From: Phanerodontia chrysosporium
Taxonomy: Eukaryota > Basidiomycota > Agaricomycetes > Polyporales > Phanerochaetaceae
DNA length: 64,000 bases
Direction of reading: 5' to 3'
Assembly: GCA_001910725.1 (NCBI GenBank)
Contig: MJGA01000014.1
Span: 434,001 to 498,000, forward strand
Shown here: positions 1 to 11,214 of the stretch, one piece after another
How positions within the stretch are numbered: position 1 is the stretch's first letter
Layout: each line of letters begins with the position of its first letter
Translations under genes and position numbers: made by a program
The notes under the pieces: generated by a model
Databases searched by the model: none
What the model saw: the letters and a program-made list of their open reading frames with translations, nothing else
Told to the model about the DNA's origin: nothing

Positions 1-1473
1 AGGACTTGACGTCGTTCTTCTCCGGTGTTGCCATCGCTGAGGCACTCTCACAGACGGGGGAGACTGAATGGAGAAGAGACGAGACGACACGCAGCCGTGG
101 GCTGAGGCCCTTTTAGGTGCCCATCAATGCAGGCTTTGGTCCGAGCGAGAGCCGAGTCGAGTGGAACAATCGAACCCTGGCGGCAGAGGGGATCAAGGGC
201 CGCGAAAGGCTGATGGTGCTCTGCGCCGGGGGTCACTTGAGGTCATCTCCTTGCCCCGGGCGGGGCAACCGCCCAGGTATGATTGGCCTTCCCCACACTG
301 CGGGGCGCAGCCGGGGCAGAGCATATGGTCCTCTGTGCGCGTTGGTGCGCCCCACATCCAGATCTAGTTCCAGACACTGGAAAATCCGTTCAGTCTAGGA
401 AGAAAAGAGAAAATTTACAAGTCCGAGACATACACAAGCGTCCACTACCAAGTCCGGGCCGGCGGTACCACGAGTCGCCATCCAATCGTCGCGGGCGATT
501 TAGCTGTCTCGCACAGATCTCGTGGTCGGATGGTCGTGCCTTGCAGCGCAGATCGTACGAATTTGACAGTGTTTTTGGAATTGAGGTCTTGCTGCGAAGC
601 CCGGGAGGGTTCAAAGCAGCGCTGCGTCGTCACAGGACCCACCTCCGAGGAGAGACTCTAGGAACAAGGATCGCAGAGAGATAGTGGCGTCATGGCTGGC
701 GCGTGATGTAGGGACAGTGGGTAAATTGTATGGAGAGCAGGCTGCGAGTTGTGTAGTACCCAAGGATGCGTTCGACAGGCAGCTCGGGCTTGAAGCTTGA
801 AGTCAAGGCATTAAGCTTGAATTACGAGCAGGCTTGGAACCTTCGCAAGCGCGGGGTCTCTGCTGTGCGCTTCTACATAGCATGCCTAGGTTCACGGCCG
901 TGCTGTCTGCGAAGGTGGTCGACCTCGAGTGTTCTGCGACTCCTCAGATAACTTCTCCAGGTTTCCGGCCTTATCTGCGATTTACTGCATTTGGTGCACA
1001 AACACTCAATCTCAGACGCTCATTCTCTCACGAAGACTTCGTCTTGACATGGGGATCTGCACCATACGCAATGACACAGACTACAGATATGATCCCGCAA
1101 CCTGCTAGCTTTTATCTACAGGCCTGTACACAATGATTCTTTGTCTTCCACACAATGGTGCCCAAGGCAAGTGGACAGCAAAGCAAGCTCGCCTAACTCA
1201 ACCGACTCGGGATATGTAGTAGTGGAATGGTGCAAAGCTAGGCACACATGCGAGGCAAACACCGGTACGCTCAAGGTTCAGAACCGAAGTCATGTCCATC
1301 GTGATTTTTCCACATACAGCGAAAGGACAATGTCAGTACGGAGTATCCGTGAGATTCCGCGAACGTGGGGTCTTCCCATCGCGTTGCTCTCGTTTCCCTG
1401 AGGTTCTGAACCCTACTCTCGACGCACTCGCACCCCCCAGACAGTGCTCTCCAGCTCACTGTCCGACGAAGCC
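1..1473. other. No gene recognised (left edge)
   Basis: No coherent spliced reading frame or known domain could be assembled on either strand. Only short frames without protein-like composition are present. It lies upstream of the SDR gene and probably contains its promoter; no convincing TATA box was seen. Confidence 0.4.
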
Positions 1474-2884
1474 ATGGGCGGCCTCTTCTCGCAGCTTCGC
1501 TACGCGGGCTACGGCCTCGCGCAGACCTTTCCTCCGAAACCCGAGTTTTCGACCGATCAAATCCCCGACCTGACGGGCAAGGTGACCCTCGTCACAGGTG
1601 GGCAGCACACGCCGCGCCCCAGGACTCTGCACTGACACACGATCACGCACCCAGGTGGAAACACGGGCGTCGGGAAGGAGACGGTCAAGGTGCGCATGCC
1701 TCTGCCCCCCGAAGCGTGATCTTGGAGCTGAGCGCGATCGCCCCGTGTTTGATAGGCACTCCTCGAACACAACGCGAAGGTCTACCTCGCCGCGCGGAAC
1801 AGGGACAAGGCGCAGAAGGCTATCGCTGATCTGAAGGCGGTCACGGGAAAAGAGGCGATCTTTCTCGAGCTCGATCTCGCGAGTCTTAAATCCGTCCGTG
1901 CGGCCGCCGCCGAATTCTTGAGCCAAGAAAAAGAACTGCACATCCTCTTCAACAATGCGTGAGTGCTTGTCATGATCAATGATTGTGAGCGGTGCTGATG
2001 CCCAGCTACAGAGGCGTAATGTGGCCGCCAATCGATCTCTTGACCGAGGATGGCTTTGACTTGCAGTGGGGCACCAATGTCGTCGGTAAGGCCCTACATC
2101 GTAATCGTGGATAAAATCATTTCTCAATCGCCTACCTCTAGGGCACTGGCTGCTGACTGAGCTACTGGTCCCCGCTCTGGCCGCCGCAGCCAAAAGCTCC
2201 CCAGACGGCCACTCCCGTGTCGTCACAACCTCCTCGTCGGGCGCGTACCTTGAGAGCTTGCACTACGACACATTCCGCGACTCACCGAAGCGCAAGAAGC
2301 TCGGCAGACAGGCACTGTATTTCCAAAGCAAGCTGGTGCGTACGCCCCATCGCGTGTGCCACGCTGCGGCTGACCGGAAAGAATCTCCCAGGGCAACGCC
2401 ATGGTCGCACGCGAGGCTGCGAAGCGCTATGCAGATAAAGGCATATTGTCCTTTACGTGTAACCCAGGTCAGTCGTAATTTACCTTGGCTCTCCGCTCGT
2501 GCTGACCGCAGGACATTGAAAGGCAACCTGAACACCGAGTTGCCGCGCTACGCCACCCCTTTTCAGCAAGCGGTCATTGTGAGCACAGGAGTGCGTCCAA
2601 GTCGTGATCTCTCTGATAAGTCTGTCCAGAAACGCATCACGTACCCTGCCGCGTACGGCGCACTGACGCAGCTCTGGGCCGGCACCATGCCCGAGACTGC
2701 GAAGTACAATGGCGAGGTACATGCACACCCCCTGCATTTTATCGTGCCAATCTGACCAGTATTGTAGTTCTTGATTCCATGGGCGCGTGTCGGCAAATGC
2801 AAGGACGAGTTCTACGACGACAAGGAGACTGCAAGGCTTTGGGCATGGCTGGAGGAACATACGAAGGAGACTGCTGCTGCTTGA
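1474..2884 (+). CDS. Short-chain dehydrogenase/reductase (NAD(P)-binding)
   Basis: Predicted soluble oxidoreductase of the classical SDR type, resembling fungal retinol-dehydrogenase/WWOX-like enzymes; the substrate cannot be inferred. The spliced protein starts MGGLFSQLRYAG. It carries the nucleotide-binding TGGNTGVGKE motif (TGxxxGxG), which is split by the first intron. It then has an NNAG motif (split by another intron), the catalytic Ser in VVTTSSSGAY, and YFQSK, which is the catalytic YxxxK. Near the C terminus CNPG is followed by NLNTELPRY, matching the PG motif. I count at least six short GT-AG introns. The ATG at 1474 is chosen because it gives the usual short N-terminal stretch before the Rossmann fold. 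The stop is TGA. Family identity is secure; the exact exon borders near 2100 and 2470 are less so. Confidence 0.85.
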
Positions 2885-3064
2885 GAAGCGGAGCTCTGCA
2901 GGCTATCGGTTTGTATATACCCCTTACATCTAATGGCGTTCAGTGGTCCTACACCCTCATTCCAAATTGCTGCATGTCTACGTCTTATATCTCGCGAATA
3001 TAATCCTGCGATCAGAATATCTCCTAGCAAGTGGCCGTTCCTGTAATTCTGCTGGACAGATGCT

Positions 3065-4053
3065 CTATTCCTTGCGTACAATATACAAGTAATAGTGGAA
3101 CGCTTCTCCCAACTGCCGTATCTCAAGCGTAGTCCCTGGTCTGATGAGATAACGCTTACGGAAATGGGGCTGACCAAATGTCAGATAGAGGAAAACACCT
3201 CCAGGACGTAGCACTCTGTATACTGGGTCAGACGGTGAAGGGAACCGAGAGGCTATCCACATACCGGAGAACCTCGCCCACTTCGCGAGTGCAATTCTCG
3301 ACGACCTCTTCCGGAGGATCCTGAGGTTGACGTTGGCATGCAGGCAAAGTACAAGGAACGTAGAACTGACCCAGACGTCTGCTTTGGCTGTCATCATTGC
3401 GTCCATGGTGCCCTTGTCGATAGCGACATCCATGGACTCAGACTCGAATTTGAGGTCCCTGACATCCATCTCGTGCCCTGGAGAGCGTGAGGCGCGCAGC
3501 CAGATATGCTTAAGTGGAGGCTCACAAGTCATCTCTGGCCGTATCTGTTCATGCTTATGACGCATCTTCTCAATGAGAATACCAGAGTACTGGACGTAAT
3601 AAAGGTTAGCATTAGGAGCGAGATATCGCAGCGGAGGCGACTCACATCAACGTTCACAATGTTCTTGTAACCGTCATCGTACATCTTCTCTGTTGTCAGC
3701 TGTGGTACAATCGCGGCGTGTGGACAAGACGCACGTACGTCTTCTGATAGGGTTGAGTTGCCGCAACCGAGCATGAGGACTCTTGAGGTCTTGTCAGGGA
3801 TGAGTTCGCGTATGAGGTCTGCAATATCGGCATATTTCTTGAACCAGTCAAACGAGCTTTCCTCGGACTCTCTAGCACAGCATCCTCAGTCATCTATGGG
3901 CTAGCAGCAGAGGCATCCTTACTGGCTGTAACGCTTATCCCTATTGGCTTGCATGTCTGGTTAGCCTGAGCTCGCGCGGAGCACCTGTCTAGCGACTCAC
4001 CAATATTCTTTTGTCCCGTATTCCTCGTTCTTCTCCGGCAGCACTTCTGTCAT
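3065..4053 (-). CDS. EEF1AKMT4: EEF1AKMT4-like SAM-dependent lysine methyltransferase
   Basis: Class I SAM methyltransferase. In animals the close family member EEF1AKMT4 (ECE2-like) methylates elongation factor 1A; the same role here is inferred from similarity. The visible order of motifs is MTEVLPEKNEEYGTKEYW at the N terminus, then an FDWF-KKYAD segment, then the SAM-binding loop RVLMLGCGNSTLSED. These are followed by YKNIVNVD, and by the family signature AIDKGTMDAMMTAKADVW. The protein ends HYYLYIVRKE. Several short introns interrupt it, and the N-terminal exon is only about 18 codons. The start at 4053 faces the TMEM14-family gene across about 260 bp, so the two may share a promoter region. 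Confidence 0.78.
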
Positions 4054-4317
4054 GGTCACCGAGTCTGATGCTTTCCCAAGGATTTGTGTGTGGCGGCAAA
4101 TTCGCGAGGTGGAAAGGCGTGGAAGCGCCCACAGGCCGATCGCGAGTCGCGAGCTTAGGGTCGCGTCAGCATGTTTGGGTAATGCGGGGTGAGCGACCCT
4201 CGCGGAGCGCACCCACGGTCGACTGCTCTTGCTCTCAACCTCCACGTCAGCCTCGAAACACCCTAGGACTCATCATGGTGTGCTACACTGCTCCTGTGTC
4301 TGAAGGATAGATCATTC

Positions 4318-4748
4318 ATGGCGCTGTTTCAGTCTGCGTACCCAGCATATGTCATGGGCAGTCTCTGTATTGTCGGAGGCTTGACGGGCTTCGCAAGGAC
4401 GCGTAGCGTGCCCTCTTTGGTTGCCGGTGTTAGGTACGCCTGGCATTCTAAAGTAGCATCTCAAAGCTTACAGGGGGGCATGTCGTCCTAGTGTTGGCCT
4501 GCTCTACCTCTGGAGCGCGAACAGCATCCGCAACGGTACCGGGAACGGTCTCGAAGGTGCTCTCGGTACGTCAAGCTACAGCCCAGAAATTTGAGGACTA
4601 CTAACTCCCCCGTTTAGGTGCCTCCGCTGTGCTCTTGCTCTCTTCTCTTCCGCGTGCCGCAAAGGGCCCTGTCCCTACCGTGCTGACCGTTACTTCTGCT
4701 GCCGCGGCGATCTACTACGGCAAGACGTACCTCGCGCTTCGGCAGTAA
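4318..4748 (+). CDS. TMEM14 / UPF0136-family small membrane protein
   Basis: Small integral membrane protein of about 105 residues with the hydrophobic, Gly/Ala-rich pattern of the Tmemb_14 family. Animal members of this family (TMEM14C) sit in the inner mitochondrial membrane and affect porphyrin handling; the fungal role is not established here. Three exons read MALFQSAYPAYVMGSLCIVG, then a segment with GLLYLWSANSIRNGTGNG, then a third exon ending TYLALRQ. Introns are at about 4434-4470 and 4565-4617; the second has a clear CTAAC branch site. Length and the 'NG.G..GALGA' repeat match the family. It is divergent from the methyltransferase gene and lies just upstream of the NDUFAF7-like gene. 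Confidence 0.75.
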
Positions 4749-4863
4749 ACTTGGGATCGAGCTGTAGCGCAGGAAACGTGTCTCCGGTAGCACATGTAAT
4801 ATTATTTGCTGTATCTCTTGCTTTCGCGCGTCCCGGCCGGCGGAACCGTGACTATTCGGCTTT

Positions 4864-4879
4864 GTGACACGTGTGACAC
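4864..4879. promoter_or_regulatory. Possible E-box/tandem GTGACAC site
   Basis: The sequence holds two adjacent GTGACAC units overlapping a CACGTG palindrome, about 160 bp upstream of the NDUFAF7-like start codon. CACGTG is the core of bHLH (Cbf1-type) sites. Function is inferred only from the motif. Confidence 0.3.
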
Positions 4880-5035
4880 TGCGTGTTACGGGAACCGTCA
4901 CTCTTGAGCCCGCGTGTCGTTCGTTCTCGGCACGCATCTCAGCGACCTCGACGATCAGAGGTCTGCTGCGCCATCCCTGCAAGGCTAGCCTTGCCCATTT
5001 CTCTCGTGCTGGGGACGCCGCCGCCGCAGCAACAC

Positions 5036-6719
5036 ATGCTCCGCTTGGGCCGCTTCCGCGCTGCAGCTGTTGTCCGACCGCGCATCCGAAGCTCTGTACA
5101 ACACGCCGCTTTCTCTGCTTCCGCCATACGCTGTACCAACAAGACACGCGAAGAGAGGATCAACTACAATCATGTCTCGTTTTCTGAAGAGCCTAGGCCC
5201 GAGCAGGTCAACTACCGACGCGTCACGGCCAATGACCTCGAGAAACTCCAGTCCCTCCGACGGAGGTGAAGATGCTCGTCCGCGAGTTCATCGAGGATTC
5301 CCTGTACAACCCGAACTACGGTTACTTTCCTCGCCAGGCGACCATTTTTACCGCGACGGAGCCCATCGACTTCAACGCTATGCGTAATACCGCTCAGTTT
5401 CAAGAGGAGGTCGCAAAGCGATACCAGACCTTTGAGGTGGACGAGGAGGGACCCGGACGTCAGATCTGGCACACGCCCACAGAACTGTTCAAGGTGCATT
5501 GGCGCGGCTTCCTCATCTGGTGTATGCTTGTTAAAAGCTAATTAGTTCGTGCTAGCCATGGTACGGCCAAGCAATCGCCCAGTGCCTCGTTGCGGAGTAC
5601 CTGCTGAAGTACTTCCCGTATGAAGATCTCGTCATATACGAGATCGGTGCCGGAAACGGCACGCTCGCCCGGAATATCTTGGACTACCTCCGAGACGTAC
5701 ATCCCGAGGTGTATGACCGCACACGATACCACATCATCGAAATCAGTGGAAACCTTGCAGACTTGCAGCGGAAGCTCCTGTGCGAGGAGCACCCATGTGT
5801 GCAGGTTAACCACAAGAGTATCTTCAAGTGGGACACGCCAGAGCCCTCGCCATGTTTCTTCCTAGCTATGGAAGTAGTGGTACGTGACACATAGATTGGT
5901 CGAATGTTCTTCTCTAATTCACTTCCAGGATAATTTTGCGCATGATATGATTCGATACGACCTCAAAACGCTGGAGCCATTCCAAGGATGGGTGACCATC
6001 GACAAGCACGGCGACTTCGATATGTACTATTCACGAGTCACAGACCCGCTGATATCGTCATTCCTGGCACTACGACGTCGCTTGGGGCATCCACCACCAC
6101 TCCCACGGCTTTTGAAGATGGACGCTCTCCGTTCCGTCTACACCAAAATGCCGTTCGCACCCAACCTGTCGGCGCCAGAATTCATCCCGACACGCCTCTT
6201 GACGCTCCTCCGCACGCTTCGGCAATACTTCCCTCGGCACCGACTCCTCCTCTCGGACTTCTCGTCGCTGCCAGACACAGTCCCGGCGTGTGCGCACCAG
6301 TTGTGCAGACGCGCGTGAAGGGCACGTCCGTGCCGTGCGAGACGATCCTCGTCAAACAGGGCTACTTCGACATCTTCTTCCCGACGGACTTTTGCAAGCT
6401 GCGCGACATGTACGAGCACGTGCTCGCGGAGCCGAGCCCGCTCGGTATGTCGGACCTCCCGCGCGTGTCGCCGCTGACGACGAGCACGGCGCCGTTCGGC
6501 GCGAGCGCGAACTTCTTCTCGTCGTTCTACCCGCAGAGCCGCCGCCCGCCCGTCGACGGCGTCGCGTCCGCAAGCGGCCTCCCTGTCGGCGAGCGCAAGT
6601 CGCAGGTGTACACGCACGCGGAGTTCCTGGAGACGTATGCCGACCTCGAACGAACTAGGCTGAAAAGTGGGGAGAACCCGATGCTGGATTATTACCAGAA
6701 TGTCAAGTTTTTGTTCTAG
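5036..6719 (+). CDS. NDUFAF7: NDUFAF7/MidA-family arginine methyltransferase (mitochondrial)
   Basis: SAM methyltransferase of the MidA/NDUFAF7 family, which in animals methylates an arginine of a complex I subunit in the mitochondrial matrix and aids complex I assembly. The N terminus is Arg-rich (MLRLGRFRAAAVVRPRIR), consistent with a mitochondrial presequence. It is followed by FIEDSLYNPNYGYFPRQA, then the SAM site VIYEIGAGNGTLARN, then the family block LAMEVVDNFAHD and the downstream LLLSDFSSLPD and APVVQTR. Introns lie at about 5523-5554 and 5881-5929. At 6281-6287 the frame breaks: codons before and after are clearly one conserved block (SLPDTVP / GVCAPVVQTR), no intron fits, and one extra G would restore the frame. 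This is either a sequencing error or an inactivating deletion. Confidence 0.82.
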
Positions 6720-7109
6720 GGATGTGTTACTCCATCCCGATGGCTACTGCACATCTGTCCACCGCTCTCTATGCACCGCGCGAAGTTGTGAGCTCACAAT
6801 ACACCTCATATTATCTAACGGGTCATTCAAGACGGGTATATTCCTTGGAGTCGGTCGTCAGCTCATGAACGAAGGTCGCAGTGAGTGTACTCCTCAGGGA
6901 CTCTTCTCGGCTGAGGACAGGGCAAAGCGGCCCACCGTCGCGTCGACGCTACGCGATGCCGGATTCTCAACCCGTGGCGTTTGTGGACTACATCCCCAGT
7001 GCGTGCAAAGGTGAAATTGTACTTGCCGGACGGGTGACGCTCAGGCAAACGCAGAAGCCGTCGCTGGCTTTCCCGCCCCTTCGCCCATGGCTACTGTCAG
7101 TGACACTCG
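6720..7109. other. Intergenic, no gene recognised
   Basis: Holds the 3' flank of the NDUFAF7-like gene. A short frame begins at the ATG at 6956 (MPDSQPVAFVDYIPSACKG) and could be a small exon, but no family or splice partners were found. Confidence 0.35.
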
Positions 7110-7325
7110 ATTCTGTTCGCGCCTGCGGGGGAAGGCTAGACGACGGATGTGCGTATCTGCCCGTTTCTCGTGATCATGAGCTCAACGGGCTAACCTCATC
7201 ACGGACAGGATTGCGACCAGGTTGCGGATACGCGGCATATATCATTCGACGCAATACTGGACTATCTCTTGCCTCAACGTAAAGCCCAAGCTTGTCGTCC
7301 CTAAGCCTGGTGTTTACAGGTGAGA
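7110..7325 (+). pseudogene. Decayed 5' fragment of the 10233-10974 gene
   Basis: The plus strand resembles exon 1, the intron and the start of exon 2 of the unrecognised gene at 10233. Matching stretches are GCCTGCGGGGGAAGGCTA (7121 region) against GCCTGCAGGCGAAGGCTA, and a later block around 7262-7325 that aligns with the 'tatcttgcc...ccgaagctatggtgtggctgg' part of exon 2. In-frame stops and indels rule out coding. It abuts the inverted fragment at 7326-7761. Confidence 0.6.
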
Positions 7326-7761
7326 CGCCAACGCGAGAAGTCCCAGCCTAAATGGCACTGCAGATCCCACCCAGGAGGCATTAGACGTGTGACGTTTGCG
7401 AGCTGCAGACCGTCGATTATGTCATTATGTGAAGGTCCTATCGCGACGACAAGATCCTCCCTCTACCTTGGAACCAGACGCAGCTGGGCAAGCAACCTGG
7501 CCAGGTGCAACCAGGCTAGCCCTTCGTCTAGAACTTGACAAAAATTTCGCAGATCTGTCATAAGTACCCCCGGCCCCAGATGAAGGTGCGACAGGAATCC
7601 GGCTGTCCGACGTTGTTCTTCTCGATGGTGTCCGGGAAATGCTCTTGGGCGAGCTGTAGGAGCTCATCCTTGGTGAGACGCCACACACACCAGGGAGCGC
7701 TCACCTCACGAGTGTAGTCATCACCTGTAGGCGTGAACAAAATGCGCTTACCCTGAGCCAT
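7326..7761 (-). pseudogene. Decayed inverted copy of the 10233-10974 gene
   Basis: On the minus strand the first exon is still readable from the ATG at 7761: MAQGKRILFTPTGDDYTRE parallels MADITSVLFTPAGEGYTDE of the intact gene. It then continues with WRLTKDELLQLAQEHFPDTI against WRLSEDNFLQIAQDHFPETV. The middle of exon 2 is deleted and a stop follows at 7558. Beyond it, nucleotide similarity continues without an open frame through the last exons: 'gtctaatgcctcc', then 'gcag' at the acceptor, then 'catttaggctgggacttct'. It is therefore a truncated, stop-containing paralogue. Confidence 0.75.
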
Positions 7762-7919
7762 CGGTGTTCGATGCGGAGAAGAGGTGGCCCTTCCGCCGCG
7801 TTTGCGTCACATTCGACTTTCCAACCGCCACATGGATCGGTGGCATCCGCGTCTGGTAACTCCCAACCGTATTATACCATGCATATACCCGGGGCTAAGA
7901 CACACTGCGGAGGTGTGCA

Positions 7920-8025
7920 TGCCTCTGTCTATCAAACCAAAGGGCTAACCTCTTCACGAGAAGGATCACGACCGAATCGCGAACGAGCAGCCGATTCCGT
8001 TCGACATGGCAGGAGCGCGTAACTC
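7920..8025 (+). pseudogene. Third short relic of the 10233-10974 gene
   Basis: The block from GGGCTAACCTCTTCACGAGAAGG to about 8025 resembles the end of intron 1 and the first codons of exon 2 of the gene at 10233. It is also similar to 7188-7230. Only about 100 bp are recognisable. Confidence 0.4.
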
Positions 8026-8111
8026 ATGGCGAGTCGGAACATTAATGATAATCGTCACTTGTTGACCGAGACCGAGAGGCTACTAGCAATACATTTGATA
8101 TCCTTGTTCTG

Positions 8112-10083
8112 CTAACTGTGAGCCGCATCCTTGTTCTCCGCTCCGCGTTTACCTTCGTCATGACCGCCCTGATCATCTGTCCCGCGACTCTCCCGTTCGG
8201 CGCGACTGTGTTGCGCGCCACCACTGCCTCTCCCGCCAGAAGGCTCCTCCACACGCTGACCGTCTCCATTGCCCCTGGTCTCTGTGTCGGTGTGAGTCGT
8301 ATTGTCACCGCCAGTGTCGGCATCAGCATTTCGTCCTGGGTGATTCCTATCGTGGTGCGTTTCCTCATGGCCGATGTCACCAAGCGTCTGCGTGAAGACT
8401 TGATTGAGTATCTTCTCGTCGCGCTCCTCAGCAGCGGCATCTGCCAACGGTTCAACGTCGTCGTACTGTTGTGCGGCAGTGAGCATCGCAATGTGCCAAT
8501 ACCGTTTGAACGTCTCTGTGTAGTTGCCATCCTCATCTTGGATAGCGAACAGTTCGCTCAGATGTGCAATTATACGCTGTTCAGCATCCTCCGGTAACAA
8601 GGCCGCGCAGTACGGGTCCTTCTGAGTGATCTTCATCAGGTCAATGGGAGGAAGGGCACTCCTCGTGAAGCGCATGAAGCGGATCCAACGTCCAGCTATG
8701 CCACAGGCCCAGATACTGGAGAGACCGGCGTAATTGTGGAGCACCAGCTGTACTTGCTGAATGATCTGGGGAAGTGCCTTGGTGATACATGTTTCTGCGT
8801 TGTTTCTGTTTATCACCCAAGATCGTCTCTGATTGGAGGAAGGCTCGAATGCCACACTGGACCTTCATCTCCATAACTAGGGCAGGAAGCGGTGTAGCAC
8901 TATCGGATAGTCCATCTTGCAAATACGCTATGCCGTCCGCTATGCGATAAAAGACTTCTGAACGTGTCTCGGGTTCTGGTGTGGGCGTCATGTCGAGCTC
9001 CTCGCCGGTTGCCACCGTACGGCTGGGCTCACCGCGTCCCTTAAAGCTACGTATAAAATCTGGCAAGGTTAGCTAAATCATGGTTTACTATGAGCTAGGT
9101 GTCACGTACTTTTTGCATTTTCCTCCAGTCCCTTAAGCTCCCGGATCCAGTAGGGATCACTGCGTCTCACACGAGAAGGGCACGCAGTTTGAGGCTCCTG
9201 CTCCAATATCGACTCAGGCGTAATACTGAGTAGCAAGTCTGTTCCATGAAAGGTGGGATCGGCACGGATGTCCACTGCCATGGACGACAGTTCCGTTTGA
9301 TATAGCAACATCGCCTGTGGCGCGAACTCAATGTCAAGGCGACTATAGGGCTTGATGGCATCGATATAGAGGTTCGTCAAGTGTTGCACGATTGCAGACA
9401 GAAGTTTATAGTACGGGTGCTCGCGTGGCTGCTGATAAAGGTGGGATAGTTGTCTCCGTATCGCCAGAGCATGACGTCGGCCATGGTTGAGTGCCCAAGG
9501 AGAACGCCACACCTCATCGAGGCTGTGGACCGCAACAATAAGTTGATTGGTATCCTGGTGGAAAGATCCGCCCTTATTCGAAGGGTCAGCCTACGCATAC
9601 ATTCGCTGTCAGCTGTATATCTCACCATGGATTCGGATTTTGCGGCGACAGGGCTGAGGTCTCGGTCTCGGAGGCCCCTGGTTTAGGGAGGTGTCGGAGG
9701 ACCATGATGTTCGGGAGATGGTCGTAGAAAACGTTAGGGTCAAATAGTCATGCCGTGAGATAGAACCTTGATATACATAACCGCAATAATGACCGAGCGC
9801 GCGAGATAATACATCATTATCCTGCGTGATGCGAGCCATGGATCGTGGGCGGCCTTTCTTCCTGAAATTTAGCAATATGCACGTCAACACCGATTTCGAG
9901 AGGAAGGTTACCAGTTGCCAGTAGCAGGCAGAGGACACCGGCACGCCGCATGCAGGAGGCGCTGCGAACTTCAAGTGAAAGTGTGGCAGTATTGACTGAG
10001 ATCGCGGCCGGCCACAATACCAGAGCGACGCCTATAAGTACGGCTGAGAATACCCCTCGTCGACAAGTAGAACGTCTGCACAT
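8112..10083 (-). CDS. Unrecognised multi-exon protein with N-terminal hydrophobic segments
   Basis: No family recognised. The ATG at 10083 starts MCRRSTCRRGVFSAVLIGVA, giving a basic start and a transmembrane-like stretch at residues about 10-30; a second hydrophobic run (GVLCLLLATG) follows. Later exons include PNVFYDHLPNIMVLRHLPKP (9650-9750), a helical exon with RRHALAIRRQLSHLYQQ (9102-9500), and an exon ending ALVMEMKVQ. A 52-bp intron joins that exon to NNAETCITKALPQIIQQVQ. The conserved-looking core SIWACGIAGRWIRFMRF lies near 8700. The C terminus after about 8420 is low-complexity and rich in Gly, Arg, Glu and His. It resembles lineage-restricted agaricomycete hypothetical proteins. 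Exon joins at 9060-9100 and 9510-9640 are uncertain. Confidence 0.5.
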
Positions 10084-10232
10084 CTGAGGCCTGGCAAGTA
10101 ACTTAGTATCTAGCACTATCGTCAGTCAGCGCCTGCTAGGTTGGCATCACGTGCTATTGATGTTGGCAATACGAACCGTGGAGGCCGAACGAGCGCCACC
10201 CAACTCTATCTCCCTCAACGTCTAAGGACGAT

Positions 10233-10836
10233 ATGGCAGATATCACTTCCGTTCTGTTTACGCCTGCAGGCGAAGGCTACACGGATGAGGTGAGCACTTA
10301 TGACATCCTGGTTTTTGTTGCGTTAACGAGACTGAGTCCCCTTCACGCTAGGATTATGAACGCGTCTCTCACCAGCAGCCACTACCCTTCGAGCAGCTCC
10401 CCATCTATCTTGCCAAACGGGATATCAACCCAAAACTCGTGCCTCCGAAGCTATGGTGTGGCTGGCGGCTGAGCGAAGACAACTTTCTACAAATCGCCCA
10501 AGACCATTTCCCAGAGACTGTGAAGTGGACTCGGCTTGGGAAGCCGTACTTTGGCGGCACCGTCATCTCAGGCACTTTTCTGACTGCCTTGAGAAAATAT
10601 TGTCAGATACCCGATGAAGACGCCGAATTGGTCGCACTCGTTCAAGTTGTTCGCCCAGTTGTGGCTGGTTCACCAGTAGAGGACGATCTCGTGCTCGCAA
10701 TAGGATCGACATACAATGGCATCGTGGCCCCGGCGCAACGTGGCAATGTCAGCCGTCTAATGCCTCCGGGCGTGAGCTGCAGTGGCATTTGGACTTGGAC
10801 TTCTGGGGCTGGTGCCTTGTCTGTGAGTACTTACCC

Positions 10837-10869
<33 letters not shown>

Positions 10870-10974
10870 GCAACGTTTGTTAACTTACTGCTCCCTGTAG
10901 CCGAGAAGGAAGCGAAGCAGTATGTGAAACAGAGGACCGCTCACGGCGCTTCCACTCTTGCTATCGCACGCTAA
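10233..10974 (+). CDS. Unrecognised small protein, intact member of a locally duplicated family
   Basis: The protein, of roughly 200 residues, starts MADITSVLFTPAGEGYTDE; the family is not recognised. Exon 1 ends at 10289; intron 1 runs to the TAG before GATTATGAACGCG; exon 2 encodes the conserved-looking WCGWRLSEDNFLQIAQDHF. A 59-bp intron with a TCTAAT branch site (about 10724-10782) brings the downstream WHLDLDFWGWCLV into frame. The last intron contains a run of 30 T residues. The last exon ends GASTLAIAR and a TAA at 10972. The same exon-intron pattern is readable in the decayed copies at 7.1-8.0 kb, which supports this gene model. Trp-rich motifs suggest a folded soluble domain; no function can be assigned. 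Confidence 0.6.
10839..10868 (+). repeat. Poly-T tract (T30) in an intron
   Basis: Thirty consecutive T residues lie inside the last intron of the 10233 gene, upstream of its TGTAG acceptor. It could be an extended polypyrimidine tract or the tail of an old minus-strand retroposed sequence. Confidence 0.8.
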
Positions 10975-11214
10975 ATTGGTTCAATATGGCTTACGCCTGC
11001 GATTTTCCTGTACATAGGCCGCGCTATGGAACAGATCCTTCATTATCAGATGAGTTGAGGGGCTTTCTTGGTGGCAGATAAGTGCGGTGTACCCTGGCCA
11101 CCCGATAACTTGCGTGCTGAATGTTCACGCAGATGCCCGACTTCTGTTGCTTTCCAGTCTCTCACGCCGCCCGCTTCTCTCTATTACCCTCATTTTCTCG
11201 TCCTCTGGCTGTGA

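Noticed and set aside
8042..8536. Alternative minus-strand frame starting MRMATTQRRSNGIGTL
   Set aside because: It overlaps the better-supported frame with the conserved-looking core and consists of Arg/Thr-rich out-of-frame translation.
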